A DNA stretch of 64,000 nucleotides from Actinomyces sp. HMSC035G02 (lineage in GTDB: Bacteria > Actinomycetota > Actinomycetes > Actinomycetales > Actinomycetaceae). Both the position numbers and the translations under genes were made by a program. The notes beneath the pieces were generated by a model. It ran no database searches, was not told where the DNA came from, and saw only the letters and a list, made by a program, of their open reading frames with translations. Numbering within the stretch: position 1 is the stretch's first letter; each line of letters starts with the position of its first letter. This document shows, piece after piece, positions 18,250 through 26,604 of this stretch. The stretch covers positions 27,477 through 91,476 of the forward strand of contig KV835882.1 in NCBI GenBank assembly GCA_001838165.1, written 5' to 3'.

Positions 18250-19098
18250 GTGAACTATCCCGCCGGATCTCGAGGTTCCCAGCCGCAGCGCGTCGCCGCC
18301 GTCATCGCTGCACACAACGTCGGACGCGCCGTCGCGGCCACAGTGCGCGCGTGCCGCGCGATACCCAGCGTTGACCTCCTCATTGTCGTCGACGATGGTT
18401 CCACGGATGATACCGGGCGTGCCGCTCGGGCCGCCGGCGCCGTCGTCGTGCGTCACTCCGTCGAGCGTGGGCGCGCCTCGGCGATCGAGACCGGCGTGAA
18501 GGTCGCCGCCATGCGAGACCGTCCCGACGGGCCGCCCCGCCACATCCTGCTTCTCTCTCCCGACCTCGGCGAATCCGCGGTCGAGGCCACCGCCCTCGTC
18601 GAGGCCGTTTTTGCTCGCCAGGCCGACATGGCGATCGCCGTGCCCGCGACTGGCCGCGAGTACTCCGGCTACGGGCCGGGCGTCGCCCGCAGGCTCATCC
18701 GCCGCAAGACCGGCTGGAACTGTCACTACCCCCTCAGCTACCAGCGCTGCCTGACGCGTGAGGCCATCGATGCGGCCATGCCGTTCAGCGGCCGCTACGT
18801 GCTCGAGGCCGCCATGACCATCAGCGTGCTGCGCGCCGGTCTGTCCGTCATGGAGGTCCCCTGCAACTTCGCGCACTCGGGCGCGGACCGCTCGCTCGGC
18901 TCGCTCAATCGCCCGGCACGCATGTTCGACGCCGTGCGCGCCACGGTTAGCCAGCTCTTCCACTCCGACGCGCGCTCGAAGCGCCGCGCCGACCACGAAC
19001 AGGGGATCGGCGTGCCCTACCCGGTCCCGGCCTCGGCCCGCGACGAGGCGGAGGCCACCGATCCTTCCGACGCGCGCCGCACGGAGATGGTCGGGTGA
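18250..19098 (+). CDS. Glycosyltransferase family 2
   Basis: 282 aa. GT-A fold with VAAVIAAHNVGRAVAATV at the N-terminus, the nucleotide-binding LIVVDDGSTDDTGRAA and GAVVVRHSVERGRASAIETG. The segment after that reads LLSPDLGESAVEA where polyprenyl-type GT2s have DAD, so the usual DxD is weakly conserved. No TM anchor. GTG 18250 has TAGACT 7 nt upstream (leaderless). The stop overlaps the next gene (GTGA), so it acts with the DUF2079 membrane protein, probably in cell-surface glycan or glycolipid formation. Confidence 0.8.
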   Translation: MNYPAGSRGSQPQRVAAVIAAHNVGRAVAATVRACRAIPSVDLLIVVDDGSTDDTGRAARAAGAVVVRHSVERGRASAIETGVKVAAMRDRPDGPPRHILLLSPDLGESAVEATALVEAVFARQADMAIAVPATGREYSGYGPGVARRLIRRKTGWNCHYPLSYQRCLTREAIDAAMPFSGRYVLEAAMTISVLRAGLSVMEVPCNFAHSGADRSLGSLNRPARMFDAVRATVSQLFHSDARSKRRADHEQGIGVPYPVPASARDEAEATDPSDARRTEMVG

Positions 19099-20597
19099 AG
19101 GGCCCGGATCGATTAGTCGTCGGTCGCCTGGTGGCGACCTGGTGGCTGCCCACCCTCATCGCCTGCGCGGTCGGCGCGCTCTACGTGTGCTACTCGGTGG
19201 CGCAGTGGCGCGCGCTCGTCGCTCCTTCGTGGGACCTGGGCATCTTCACCGAGGCCGTCCAGGCGTATTCGCGCTTCGAGGCACCCATCGTCCCCATCAA
19301 GGGGCCGGGATACAACCTGCTGGGCGATCACTTCCACCCCATCCTGGCGCTCCTCGGTCCGATCTTTCGGCTCTTCCCTTCGGCGTTGACCCTCCTCGTC
19401 GTCCAGGACCTGCTGATCGCCGTGTCGGTCCTGCCGATCGCGCGTCTCGCGCAGCGCCTCCTCGGCCGTGGCGGCGCCCTCCTCGTCGGGCTTGCCTACG
19501 GGCTGGGGTGGGGGCTGCAGGGCGCGGTCGGCGCCCAGTTCCACGAAGTCTGCGTGGCCGTCCCGCTGCTGGCGTTCGGAGGCGTCGCCTTCGTCGAGCG
19601 GCGCTGGGGTGCGTGCATGGCGTGGCTGGCGCCCCTCGTCCTTGTCAAGGAGGATCTCGGGCTGACGGTGTTCATGGCAGGTCTCGCGATCGCCTGGCGC
19701 CGCCGACGCGAAGGACGGTCTGCTGTCCTGCGGTCAATAGCCTACGCGCTGTTCGGTATCATCGCGTTTGTGCTGACGGTGAAGGTGCTGCTCCCGGTGA
19801 TGAACCCGGCGGGCACGTGGGCCTACTCCCTCGATGGGGCCGCGACCGGGGCGGGCACGCCGACCGGAGGAACCACCGCAGCGCACGCAATCCCCTCCCT
19901 CTGGGATATTTTGACGACCCCCTCTGTCAAGCTTGTGACCCTCATCGTCCTGGCGGCCGGTGCCGGCTTCGTGGGCACGGCCTCCCCGTGGTTCGCGCTG
20001 GTAGCGCCGACGCTCGCGTGGCGCTTCGCGGGCTCGGTCGAGGCCTACTACGGCTGGAACTCGTGGCACTACAACGCAGTGCTCGTCCCCATCGCGGCGT
20101 GCTCGCTGCTGGACGTCATCGACCAGTGGCTCGCGCCCGAGCGCGCTACCGCCGAAACCGGCGCGGAACCCGGCGACGAGGCCTCGGCCTCGTCGAACCT
20201 GGGCTGGCGCGTTGCGGCCTGGGCGGTTGCGTGTGTGCCCGCTGCGTCGCTGGCTCTCACGGCCTCGTCGCTGCCGCTGTGGCACCTGCCCGAACTCAAG
20301 GAGGACCCGCGCATGGCCGCAGCCCTCGGCGCGCTCGACGCGGTGCCCGAGGGGGTGAGCGTCGAAACCGATACGACGCTGCTTGCGCGTCTCGTGCCCG
20401 GTCGTGAGGTCTACTGGGTGGGAACGACTGGCACCTTGGATACCCCTCCGGAGTATGTCGTTATCGACGCGCGCTCCTACGCGTGGGGCGACCAGCAGGT
20501 CGATGCCGAGTCGTGGGGGAGCGCCGCCCACCCCGGCCACACCTACGAGACCGTCTACTCCAAGCAGGGCTTCCGCGTCGCGCGCCGCACCTCGTAA
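19095..20597 (+). CDS. DUF2079 membrane protein (GT-C-like)
   Basis: 500 aa with about 10 TM helices. The DUF2079 pattern is clear: APSWDLGIFTEAVQAYS and NLLGDHFHPIL in the first loop, then FHEVCVAVPLLAFG and LVKEDLG, with a soluble tail. Asp and His residues in these loops resemble the catalytic loop of membrane GT-C glycosyltransferases, but the activity is unproved. GTG start overlaps the GT2 stop by 4 nt. A strong hairpin between this gene and convergent copA ends the unit. Confidence 0.8.
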   Translation: MKGPDRLVVGRLVATWWLPTLIACAVGALYVCYSVAQWRALVAPSWDLGIFTEAVQAYSRFEAPIVPIKGPGYNLLGDHFHPILALLGPIFRLFPSALTLLVVQDLLIAVSVLPIARLAQRLLGRGGALLVGLAYGLGWGLQGAVGAQFHEVCVAVPLLAFGGVAFVERRWGACMAWLAPLVLVKEDLGLTVFMAGLAIAWRRRREGRSAVLRSIAYALFGIIAFVLTVKVLLPVMNPAGTWAYSLDGAATGAGTPTGGTTAAHAIPSLWDILTTPSVKLVTLIVLAAGAGFVGTASPWFALVAPTLAWRFAGSVEAYYGWNSWHYNAVLVPIAACSLLDVIDQWLAPERATAETGAEPGDEASASSNLGWRVAAWAVACVPAASLALTASSLPLWHLPELKEDPRMAAALGALDAVPEGVSVETDTTLLARLVPGREVYWVGTTGTLDTPPEYVVIDARSYAWGDQQVDAESWGSAAHPGHTYETVYSKQGFRVARRTS

Positions 20598-20601
20598 TAC
20601 G

Positions 20602-20640
20602 AGAGTGCCGCGCAGCCGGACGCCCCGGCCACGCGGCACT
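20602..20640. terminator. Bidirectional terminator between DUF2079 and copA
   Basis: GAGTGCCGCG (20602-20611) pairs perfectly with CGCGGCACTC (20631-20640); the loop holds a further GCCGG/CCGGC stem. It serves two convergent genes. Confidence 0.7.
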
Positions 20641-20656
20641 CACGCCGTTTGTGCGG

Positions 20657-23212
20657 CTACTTCGCGGCGCGCAGGCGCAGCGAGTTGAGGACCACGAACA
20701 CCGACGAGCATGCCATCGCGGCGCTCGCCAGCATGGGGGAGAGCAGCCCCGCGATCGCCAGCGGCACCATCAGCACGTTGTAGAAGAACGCCCAGAACAG
20801 GTTCTCCTTGATGATGCGCAGCGTCCGGCGCGACACTCGGATCGCGGTCGCCGCCGACGTCAGCGACGAGTTCATGAGCGTCATGTCCGCGACCTCGATC
20901 GCCACGTCCGTGCCCGAGCCCATCGCGATGCCCAGGCCCTTCGCGCTCGCCTGCGCGAGGGCGGCCGCGTCGTTCACGCCGTCGCCCACCATCGCGACCG
21001 TACGGCCCTCGGCTTGTAGATCGGCGACAGTGTTGCGCTTGCCGTCGGGCAGGACTCCCGCGATGACGCGCTCGATCCCGACCTGATCCGCGACGTGGCG
21101 GGCCGCCGCCTCGTTGTCGCCGGTCAGTAGGATCGGCTCGATGCCGAGCTCGCGCAGCTGGGCGATCGCATCCGCGGAGGACTCCTTGACCGTGTCGCGC
21201 ACGATCAGCGCGGCGATCGCGCTGCCCTCGACGCGCTCGGGGATCACCAGGGACGAGGCCTGGGCCCCCTCCCGCTCGCCCGCAGACGGGGTGGTGCCCG
21301 GCTGGGTGGGGGTACCGGTATCCCCACCCGCGCTGCCGCCAGCCGCGGGTGCGCCGTCGGCGGTCGCGGCCTCAGAACGGGAGGTGACGGTGCCGGAGTA
21401 GCCGGCGGCGCTCACGACGGCCTCGAGCTCCTCGTCGCTGTGAGGGGCGGTGAGCGTGATGCGAGCGGATTCGGTGGCGAGGTTGACCTCGGCCTTCACG
21501 CCGTCGAGCTTGCCGAGCTTGCGCTCGACGCGGCGCACGCAGGATGCGCAGGTCATGCCGCCCACGCTCATGGTGAGCGTCGCGAGGGGCAGCTTGGCGT
21601 CGGGGCCGGGCAGGACAATGTGCGTGTGGGCCTCGGGCATGGGGGTGACGGCCTCGGTGGTCGCCACTCGGCCGAGCTGCGGTGCGAGGGCTGCGACGAC
21701 GGCGGAGGCGCCCGAGGCCTCGGCCTCGCGCACGGCGTCGAGGAGGGAGGAGGGCACGTCGATGCCCAGGGAAGCCAGCCACGACGGGCGACCGACCAGC
21801 ACGCCGCCCTGGGAGGTGATGCCGACGACGCCGAGCCCGGGCTGGTTCGCGAAGGCCGTCACGGGGACGAGCGACAGGCCGCGGTCCGCGGCACCCGACG
21901 TGATGGCGCGGGCGACGGGGTGCTCGGAGAGGGACTCGACGGAGGCGGCGAGGGACAGGGCCGAGGCCTCGCCAGCTCCGGGCGCGACCGCGACCGACTC
22001 GAGGGACATGACGCCCGTGGTGACCGTGCCCGTCTTGTCCAGCAGCATCGTGTCGATCGAACGCGTCTGCTCGAGAATTTCCGCGTTCTTGATGAGGATG
22101 CCCAGCTGCGAGGCGCGCCCCGACCCGACGAGGATCGCGGTGGGTGTGGCCAGGCCGAGCGCGCACGGGCACGCCACGACCAGAACGGCGACGGCAGCCG
22201 TGAACGCGGCCTGCACGCCGCCGCCCGCGAGCAGCCAGCCCCCGAGCGTCAGCAGGGAAACGACGATGACGATCGGCACGAACACCCCGGAGATCTGGTC
22301 CGCGAGTCGCTGGACGGGCGCCTTGCCTGCCTGGGCCTCGGCGACCATGCGCCCCATCTGCGCGAGCGTCGTGTCCGAACCGACGCGCGTGGCGCGCACC
22401 AGCAGGGATCCCCACGTGTTGACGGTCGCACCCGTCACCGCGTCGCCGGGGGCGGCGTCCACGGGCACCGACTCGCCCGTCAGGAGCGAGGTGTCCAGGG
22501 CGGAGGAACCCTCGACGATGACGCCGTCGGTCGCCACCTTCTCGCCCGGGCGCACCGTGAACAGGTCGCCGACCTGCAGGGACGAGGCGGGCACGACGCT
22601 CTCGGAGCGCTCGCCGGTCGCGGGGTCGACGCTCACGAGTGTCGCCTCCTTCGCGCCCATGCTCAGCAGCGAGCGCAGCGCGTCGCCCGCGCGGTAGCGT
22701 GCGCGCGCCTCCATGTAGCGTCCCGTCAGCAGGAACACGACGATCATGCACGCGCCCTCGAAGTAAATCTCCGCGTGGCCGGCGTGCGCCGCGCGCGGGA
22801 TCAGGCTCATCTGCATGCGCATGCCGAGCATCCCGGCGCCGCCCCACAGCAGCGCCCACCAGCTCCACAGCGTCGAGGAGATGACGCCGAGCGAGACCAG
22901 CGTGTCCATCGTCGTCGAGCCGTGGCGACCCGCCGCGAAGGCCGCCCGGTGGAAGGGCCACGCGCCCCACGTCACCACCGGGATCGAGGCCACCGCGACG
23001 ACCCACTGCCACCCCGTGAACTGCCAGGCGGGCACCATCGACAGAACCATCGCGAGGATGCCCAGCGGCGCGGAAACGATGAGGCGAGCCCGCAGGTCGG
23101 CGGCGTGGGCGCGTGTACCCTCACCGACCTGGGGGGTCGGGGCCGAGGCCGGGGTGGCCTCAGGAGCAGAAAGGGTGGCCGGGGGAGTGGTCGTCATGGA
23201 GTCAGTGGACAT
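20657..23212 (-). CDS. copA: Copper-exporting P1B-type ATPase with the metal-binding (HMA) domain inside the nucleotide-binding domain
   Basis: 851 aa. All P-type motifs are present: TGES in the actuator, CPCALGLATP in the transmembrane metal site, DKTGTVT (phosphorylated Asp near residue 391), SEHPVARA (about 427), LLTGDNEAA (about 696) and GDGVNDAAALAQA (about 744). The N-terminus has no HMA domain. Instead GMTCASC and a full HMA fold occupy about residues 545-610, within the N/P-domain region, followed by a low-complexity Gly/Thr/Pro linker. It exports Cu(I). GGAGG lies 6 nt before the ATG, and a CsoR-type palindrome covers that RBS. It follows copZ and csoR on the same strand. Confidence 0.93.
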   Translation of the reverse strand: MSTDSMTTTPPATLSAPEATPASAPTPQVGEGTRAHAADLRARLIVSAPLGILAMVLSMVPAWQFTGWQWVVAVASIPVVTWGAWPFHRAAFAAGRHGSTTMDTLVSLGVISSTLWSWWALLWGGAGMLGMRMQMSLIPRAAHAGHAEIYFEGACMIVVFLLTGRYMEARARYRAGDALRSLLSMGAKEATLVSVDPATGERSESVVPASSLQVGDLFTVRPGEKVATDGVIVEGSSALDTSLLTGESVPVDAAPGDAVTGATVNTWGSLLVRATRVGSDTTLAQMGRMVAEAQAGKAPVQRLADQISGVFVPIVIVVSLLTLGGWLLAGGGVQAAFTAAVAVLVVACPCALGLATPTAILVGSGRASQLGILIKNAEILEQTRSIDTMLLDKTGTVTTGVMSLESVAVAPGAGEASALSLAASVESLSEHPVARAITSGAADRGLSLVPVTAFANQPGLGVVGITSQGGVLVGRPSWLASLGIDVPSSLLDAVREAEASGASAVVAALAPQLGRVATTEAVTPMPEAHTHIVLPGPDAKLPLATLTMSVGGMTCASCVRRVERKLGKLDGVKAEVNLATESARITLTAPHSDEELEAVVSAAGYSGTVTSRSEAATADGAPAAGGSAGGDTGTPTQPGTTPSAGEREGAQASSLVIPERVEGSAIAALIVRDTVKESSADAIAQLRELGIEPILLTGDNEAAARHVADQVGIERVIAGVLPDGKRNTVADLQAEGRTVAMVGDGVNDAAALAQASAKGLGIAMGSGTDVAIEVADMTLMNSSLTSAATAIRVSRRTLRIIKENLFWAFFYNVLMVPLAIAGLLSPMLASAAMACSSVFVVLNSLRLRAAK

Positions 23213-23215
23213 AGG

Positions 23216-23230
23216 TACCCTCCGGGGGTA
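23216..23230. promoter_or_regulatory. CsoR-type operator in front of copA
   Basis: TACCCTCCGGGGGTA starts 4 nt upstream of the copA ATG. It matches the TACCCC...GGGGTA pattern of CsoR boxes and covers the Shine-Dalgarno region. Confidence 0.75.
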
Positions 23231-23248
23231 TGTATCAGACGAAAGGAA

Positions 23249-23278
23249 ACGAGGCCAGGGAAAGTGTCCCGGCCTCGT
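23249..23278 (-). terminator. Terminator-like inverted pair of the ACGAGGCC word, between copZ and copA
   Basis: ACGAGGCC (23249-23256) and GGCCTCGT (23271-23278) pair, with an inner GGGA/TCCC and a 5-nt loop. It lies just after the copZ stop and so separates copZ from copA transcription. Confidence 0.6.
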
Positions 23279-23297
23279 CAGTGAGGCGTGGAAATCC

Positions 23298-23543
23298 TCA
23301 GAAGTCGCGCGAGATGCCGACCAGCTTGAAGCCGGCCTCGGACACCGCGTCGCTCAGCGCAGCGTCGTCCAGGGGCGTGTCAGTCAGGACCGTCACCTTG
23401 GAGGTGGCGCCCGAGTTGAGGATCACGTCGACGTTCTTCACGCCGGGGATCTCGCTCAGCTCCTCGCTGACGCTCATCACGCAGTGGCCGCAGGTCATGC
23501 CGTCGACGGACAGTTCAATGGTGCGATCGATCTCGGTGGTCAT
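23298..23543 (-). CDS. copZ: Copper chaperone, HMA domain protein
   Basis: 81 aa, a single ferredoxin-like HMA domain with the Cu(I)-binding GMTCGHC. It would carry copper to the CopA ATPase. GGAGA lies upstream of the ATG. It is encoded 15 nt after csoR on the same strand, so csoR-copZ form one transcript controlled by the CsoR box at 23861. Confidence 0.92.
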   Translation of the reverse strand: MTTEIDRTIELSVDGMTCGHCVMSVSEELSEIPGVKNVDVILNSGATSKVTVLTDTPLDDAALSDAVSEAGFKLVGISRDF

Positions 23544-23558
23544 GATGTCTCCTTGTTG

Positions 23559-23849
23559 TTAGGACTTGATGAGGCGCGCGATGGCCGCGGCCGCCTCGTC
23601 GACTTTGGCCTGCGCGGCCTCGTCGGATTCGCGCGCCGCCGTGACGACGCAGTGATTCATGTGGTCTTTGAGCAGGTTGACCGCAACCGAATCGAGCGCG
23701 GACTGCACGGCGGATACCTGCGTGAGGATGTCGATGCAGTACTCGCCCTGCGAGATCATGCGCTGCAGGCCGCGCACCTGGCCTTCGATGCGGCGCAGGC
23801 GCGCGAGATGATTCTCGGTGTTGCCGTGGTAGCCGTGTTCGTTGCTCAT
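23559..23849 (-). CDS. csoR: CsoR-family copper-sensing repressor
   Basis: 96 aa, all helical. ATG 23849 (MSNEHGYHGN) is chosen because the upstream extension would run across the operator. Motifs: RLRRIEGQVRGLQRMI, then the copper ligands Cys in GEYCIDIL and His/Cys in DHMNHCVV, the W-X-Y-Z pattern of CsoR. It releases its operator when Cu(I) binds. Two matching palindromes, one upstream of csoR and one upstream of copA, define the regulon. Confidence 0.92.
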   Translation of the reverse strand: MSNEHGYHGNTENHLARLRRIEGQVRGLQRMISQGEYCIDILTQVSAVQSALDSVAVNLLKDHMNHCVVTAARESDEAAQAKVDEAAAAIARLIKS

Positions 23850-23860
23850 GGAAGTGATGG

Positions 23861-23875
23861 TACCCCTAGGGGGTA
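23861..23875. promoter_or_regulatory. CsoR-type operator upstream of csoR-copZ
   Basis: TACCCCTAGGGGGTA, a near-perfect TACCCC/GGGGTA palindrome, 12 nt before the csoR start. Confidence 0.8.
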
Positions 23876-23995
23876 TGGGTGTCAAGGGGGTATCGCCAAC
23901 ACGTGCTGTGGGGGTGGCGACACGCATCCCTCAATGCGGCGCACCCAGCCCCGGCCCGCCGTAGGGTGGAGGCAGCACACAGGTAAGGAGGGGAC

Positions 23996-25477
23996 ATGAA
24001 GCGACGCCCGCGTCGGCGCTACCGCGCGATCCGCCGCGTCCCCCAGGCCTACCCCGGCCTCTACCTGCGCCTCAAAGTCGCGCCCATCGTCCCTGCCCTC
24101 GCGGCCACGGTCGCCGTCGGTGCGCTCGCGGACATCTCCGCCATGCCGCAGGATGTGCGCGCCCGCGCGCGCTCCCTCTCCGACGACATGGGAACCGTGA
24201 TCAGCGAAAAATCGCAGCGCATCTTCTTCGATACCCCCGGCCTCGACACCCTCCTCATCCGCTCCCTCTCACATGTCGCGCGGCGCACCGCGACCGTGGG
24301 GCGCGCATGGGCGCGAGCGGTCGTCGCCGTCGGCGCGGACAAGGACGGGCGCATGGCCCGCATGCTGCCCCTTATCCCCAGGCGTGGATACGACGCCCTC
24401 ATGACCGGCATGCTGACGATCGGCACGGCAGTGGGTGCCCTGCGCGGCGGCGAAGTCCACGTCGCACTCCTGCGCGACTCCGACGCAGACCCCGCGTTCC
24501 AGGACCCGCTGCCCGGCCACCCCGAGGCCCAGATCCGCCGCGTCGATGCACCTGCGCGGCTCTCCGACATGTGCGCCGACATCGACGAGCTCTACTGGTC
24601 GCGCACGATCGGCCCGGCCGTCAAGATCACCCGCGTCGGCGACGGCGAGGCCCGCCGCTGGCTCCTGAGTCTGGTCGGCACCGAGTCCATGACGTGGCGC
24701 TCCACGAACAACCCGGCCGACGTCGAGACGAACATCCGACTCATGCTGGGCCTGGAAAGCGCGATGAGCGTCGGCGTCGTGCGCGCGTTGCACGCCGCCA
24801 TGGAACGCGACGGCGTGCCCGCCGAGCGGTGGCCGCGCGAGCCCGTCCTCATCTGCGGCCACTCCCAGGGCGGGATCGTCGCCGCCGCCCTCGCCTCGGT
24901 CCCTCCCGACGAGGCCGGGGTCAACGTCGCCGGCATCCTGTCCACGGGCGGCCCGAATCGGCGCATCCGCGTGCGCCCCGACGTGGTGACCGTCGCCGTC
25001 TACCACGATCAGGACGTCATGCCGAGCCTCGACGGCTCGCCGGACCGCGCCCCCGACCGGCGTGTCACCGTCGGACGAAGCCTCGTGAGGCCTCGTACCC
25101 GCCCCCTCTACTACGCGCACTCCTCCTCGACATACACCGAGACCGTGCGCCTCCTCGAGCGCAAGGTCCGCGTGACCCCGTGGGGGCGGATGGCCTCGTC
25201 GATGGCGGCCCTGCAGGATTTCCTGCCCGCGCCGGACGAACCCACGCGCGTCATGCACTACGAGATCTGGCAGGACATCCTGACCCCGACCGCCGAGAGC
25301 ACGTGGGACGCGGTCGCCGCACTCGAACGCGGCGGCTCCTACGAACCCGCCACCTACCCGATCGACTACGCGGTCACGGCCCCCCGCCTGCCCCGCGTCG
25401 CCCGAGCCCGGCGCCGCGCGGCCCTCCCGGCGCGCATCGCTTCCGCCCTCTCCTCCCTCAGAAAGGACAGGTCATGA
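23996..25477 (+). CDS. Lipase-like alpha/beta hydrolase with GHSQGG nucleophile elbow
   Basis: 493 aa, strong RBS (AAGGAGGGG) just before ATG. The first 30 residues are very basic, followed by a weakly hydrophobic helix (APIVPALAATVAVGALA). The core shows LICGHSQGGIVAAALAS (Ser in GxSxG), a following ILSTGGPNRRI strand, VYHDQDVMPSLDG, which probably holds the acid, and a later His in YYAHSSSTY. This pattern recurs in the lipase-like protein at 31740 (GHSQGGIMAAQLA, TAGSPTA, SYENSGDIVPGLDG), so the two are related. The stop overlaps the next gene (ATGA). Substrate unknown; a lipid ester is a guess. Confidence 0.7.
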   Translation: MKRRPRRRYRAIRRVPQAYPGLYLRLKVAPIVPALAATVAVGALADISAMPQDVRARARSLSDDMGTVISEKSQRIFFDTPGLDTLLIRSLSHVARRTATVGRAWARAVVAVGADKDGRMARMLPLIPRRGYDALMTGMLTIGTAVGALRGGEVHVALLRDSDADPAFQDPLPGHPEAQIRRVDAPARLSDMCADIDELYWSRTIGPAVKITRVGDGEARRWLLSLVGTESMTWRSTNNPADVETNIRLMLGLESAMSVGVVRALHAAMERDGVPAERWPREPVLICGHSQGGIVAAALASVPPDEAGVNVAGILSTGGPNRRIRVRPDVVTVAVYHDQDVMPSLDGSPDRAPDRRVTVGRSLVRPRTRPLYYAHSSSTYTETVRLLERKVRVTPWGRMASSMAALQDFLPAPDEPTRVMHYEIWQDILTPTAESTWDAVAALERGGSYEPATYPIDYAVTAPRLPRVARARRRAALPARIASALSSLRKDRS

Positions 25478-26121
25478 CCGACCCCAACGCCCCCCTGCGC
25501 GAGGTGCGCCGATGGATGCGCGTCTCGACCCCCGTCAACAAGGCGGCCTCCGCGGGCCTGCGCGGTCGGCTCCCGCAGATCGCCGGGCCCCTCATGATCG
25601 GCGCGCTCGGCGTGGGTGCGCTGGGCGCGGGCATCGCGTGGCGCGCCCTGTCCTCGACGAGGGGCACCGGGCGCACCCAGCGCTTCGTGGACCTCGCGAC
25701 CGCCGCGTTAGACTCCGGCTTCCCGCTTCGCTCCGACGAGGGTGTGGCCGACGAGGGTGCGGCCCGCGTGCCGCGCCGCGTCGTCCACGTCGAGGTTGGC
25801 GAGGGCTTCGGGCGCCCCTCCCTCGTGTCCATCGACATCGTTGTGGCCTCCTCGGATGCGCTGTCCGAGCGCGAGGTGGCGACGCGCGCCCTCGACGCGA
25901 TCACCCGAGCGACCTGGAACAATCCCGAGATGGCGCCGGTCAGCGTGCGCGCACGAGTCCTCGCCGCCCACGACGAGGCCGGCGATCTCGAGGCTCCCGG
26001 CGCGCAGACCGACACCGTCGTCGACATGAGCGCCCTCGGCTTCACCGACGAGATCGCGCGCCCCGACGAGCTTTACGACCGCTACGGCGCGCCCGAGTGC
26101 GACCCCGCCTGGAGGCCGTGA
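25474..26121 (+). CDS. Hypothetical protein with one N-terminal TM segment, coupled to the lipase-like gene
   Basis: 215 aa. ATG overlaps the previous stop (ATGA) and has AAAGGA 7 nt upstream. A TM helix (LMIGALGVGALGAGIAW) lies near residue 40. The rest is a soluble alpha/beta region with no motif I recognise, ending PECDPAWRP. Tight coupling suggests it works with the GHSQGG hydrolase, perhaps as a membrane partner. Confidence 0.7.
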   Translation: MTDPNAPLREVRRWMRVSTPVNKAASAGLRGRLPQIAGPLMIGALGVGALGAGIAWRALSSTRGTGRTQRFVDLATAALDSGFPLRSDEGVADEGAARVPRRVVHVEVGEGFGRPSLVSIDIVVASSDALSEREVATRALDAITRATWNNPEMAPVSVRARVLAAHDEAGDLEAPGAQTDTVVDMSALGFTDEIARPDELYDRYGAPECDPAWRP

Positions 26122-26138
26122 CCGGCAGGCGAAAGTCG

Positions 26139-26174
26139 GCCTCGTTCCTGTGACGAGGCGGGGTGTCCCACCCC
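26139..26174. terminator. Inverted ACGAGGC pair plus second small hairpin after the hydrolase operon
   Basis: GCCTCGT (26139-26145) with ACGAGGC (26153-26159), then GGGGTG-TCC-CACCCC (26160-26174). It starts 18 nt after the stop at 26121. Confidence 0.55.
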
Positions 26175-26186
26175 TTGGGGGCGCTG

Positions 26187-26215
26187 TTGTTCGCCTTGTG
26201 ACCGTTTGGTAGGGT
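26187..26215 (+). promoter_or_regulatory. Promoter of the effector-like cassette
   Basis: TTGTTC (26187-26192), 17-nt spacer, TAGGGT (26210-26215), then AAGGAG before ATG 26254. Confidence 0.5.
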
Positions 26216-26253
26216 CTGGCTTAACAGCACCGAAGTGACGTCGAAGGAGCATC

Positions 26254-26604
26254 ATGGCTGGTGATCTTGTCATCGAAGAAGGGGACCTCGAAGTCCTGCG
26301 TGACCGCACGAGAGATCTGTCCGGCAGACTGCAGTCGGTGACCGTCGCGACGGCGGGCGACTACATTTCCTCCGGGGTTGGCGGGAGCCCCCTCGCAGGA
26401 CAGGGACGCAGCGCCGGCGAGACGATCGACGAGGCGGTCATCGCACTGACGCGTGACCTGGACGATTTCTCCCAGTCCGTGAACGACTCGATCAACGCCT
26501 ACAACGCAACCGAAAACAAAGCGACGGTGAGCTTCCAGCACACTGACCACGGCGGCCCGGCGATGACGATGGATGACCTGCGACGCATGATGGAGGAACA
26601 GTAA
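26254..26604 (+). CDS. Small helical ESX/WXG-like partner protein
   Basis: 116 aa, GAAGGAG upstream of ATG. Predicted mainly helical with no signal peptide. It has the size and layout of type VII-associated WXG100/EspC-like partners: a first helix (EEGDLEVLRDRTRDLSGRL), a glycine/serine turn (SSGVGGSPLAGQGRS), a second helix (DEAVIALTRDLDDFSQSV) and a hydrophilic tail. WXG itself is absent. The stop overlaps the next ATG by one base (TAATG), so it is coupled to the hydrolase that follows, as chaperones are to type VII effectors. Confidence 0.65.
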   Translation: MAGDLVIEEGDLEVLRDRTRDLSGRLQSVTVATAGDYISSGVGGSPLAGQGRSAGETIDEAVIALTRDLDDFSQSVNDSINAYNATENKATVSFQHTDHGGPAMTMDDLRRMMEEQ

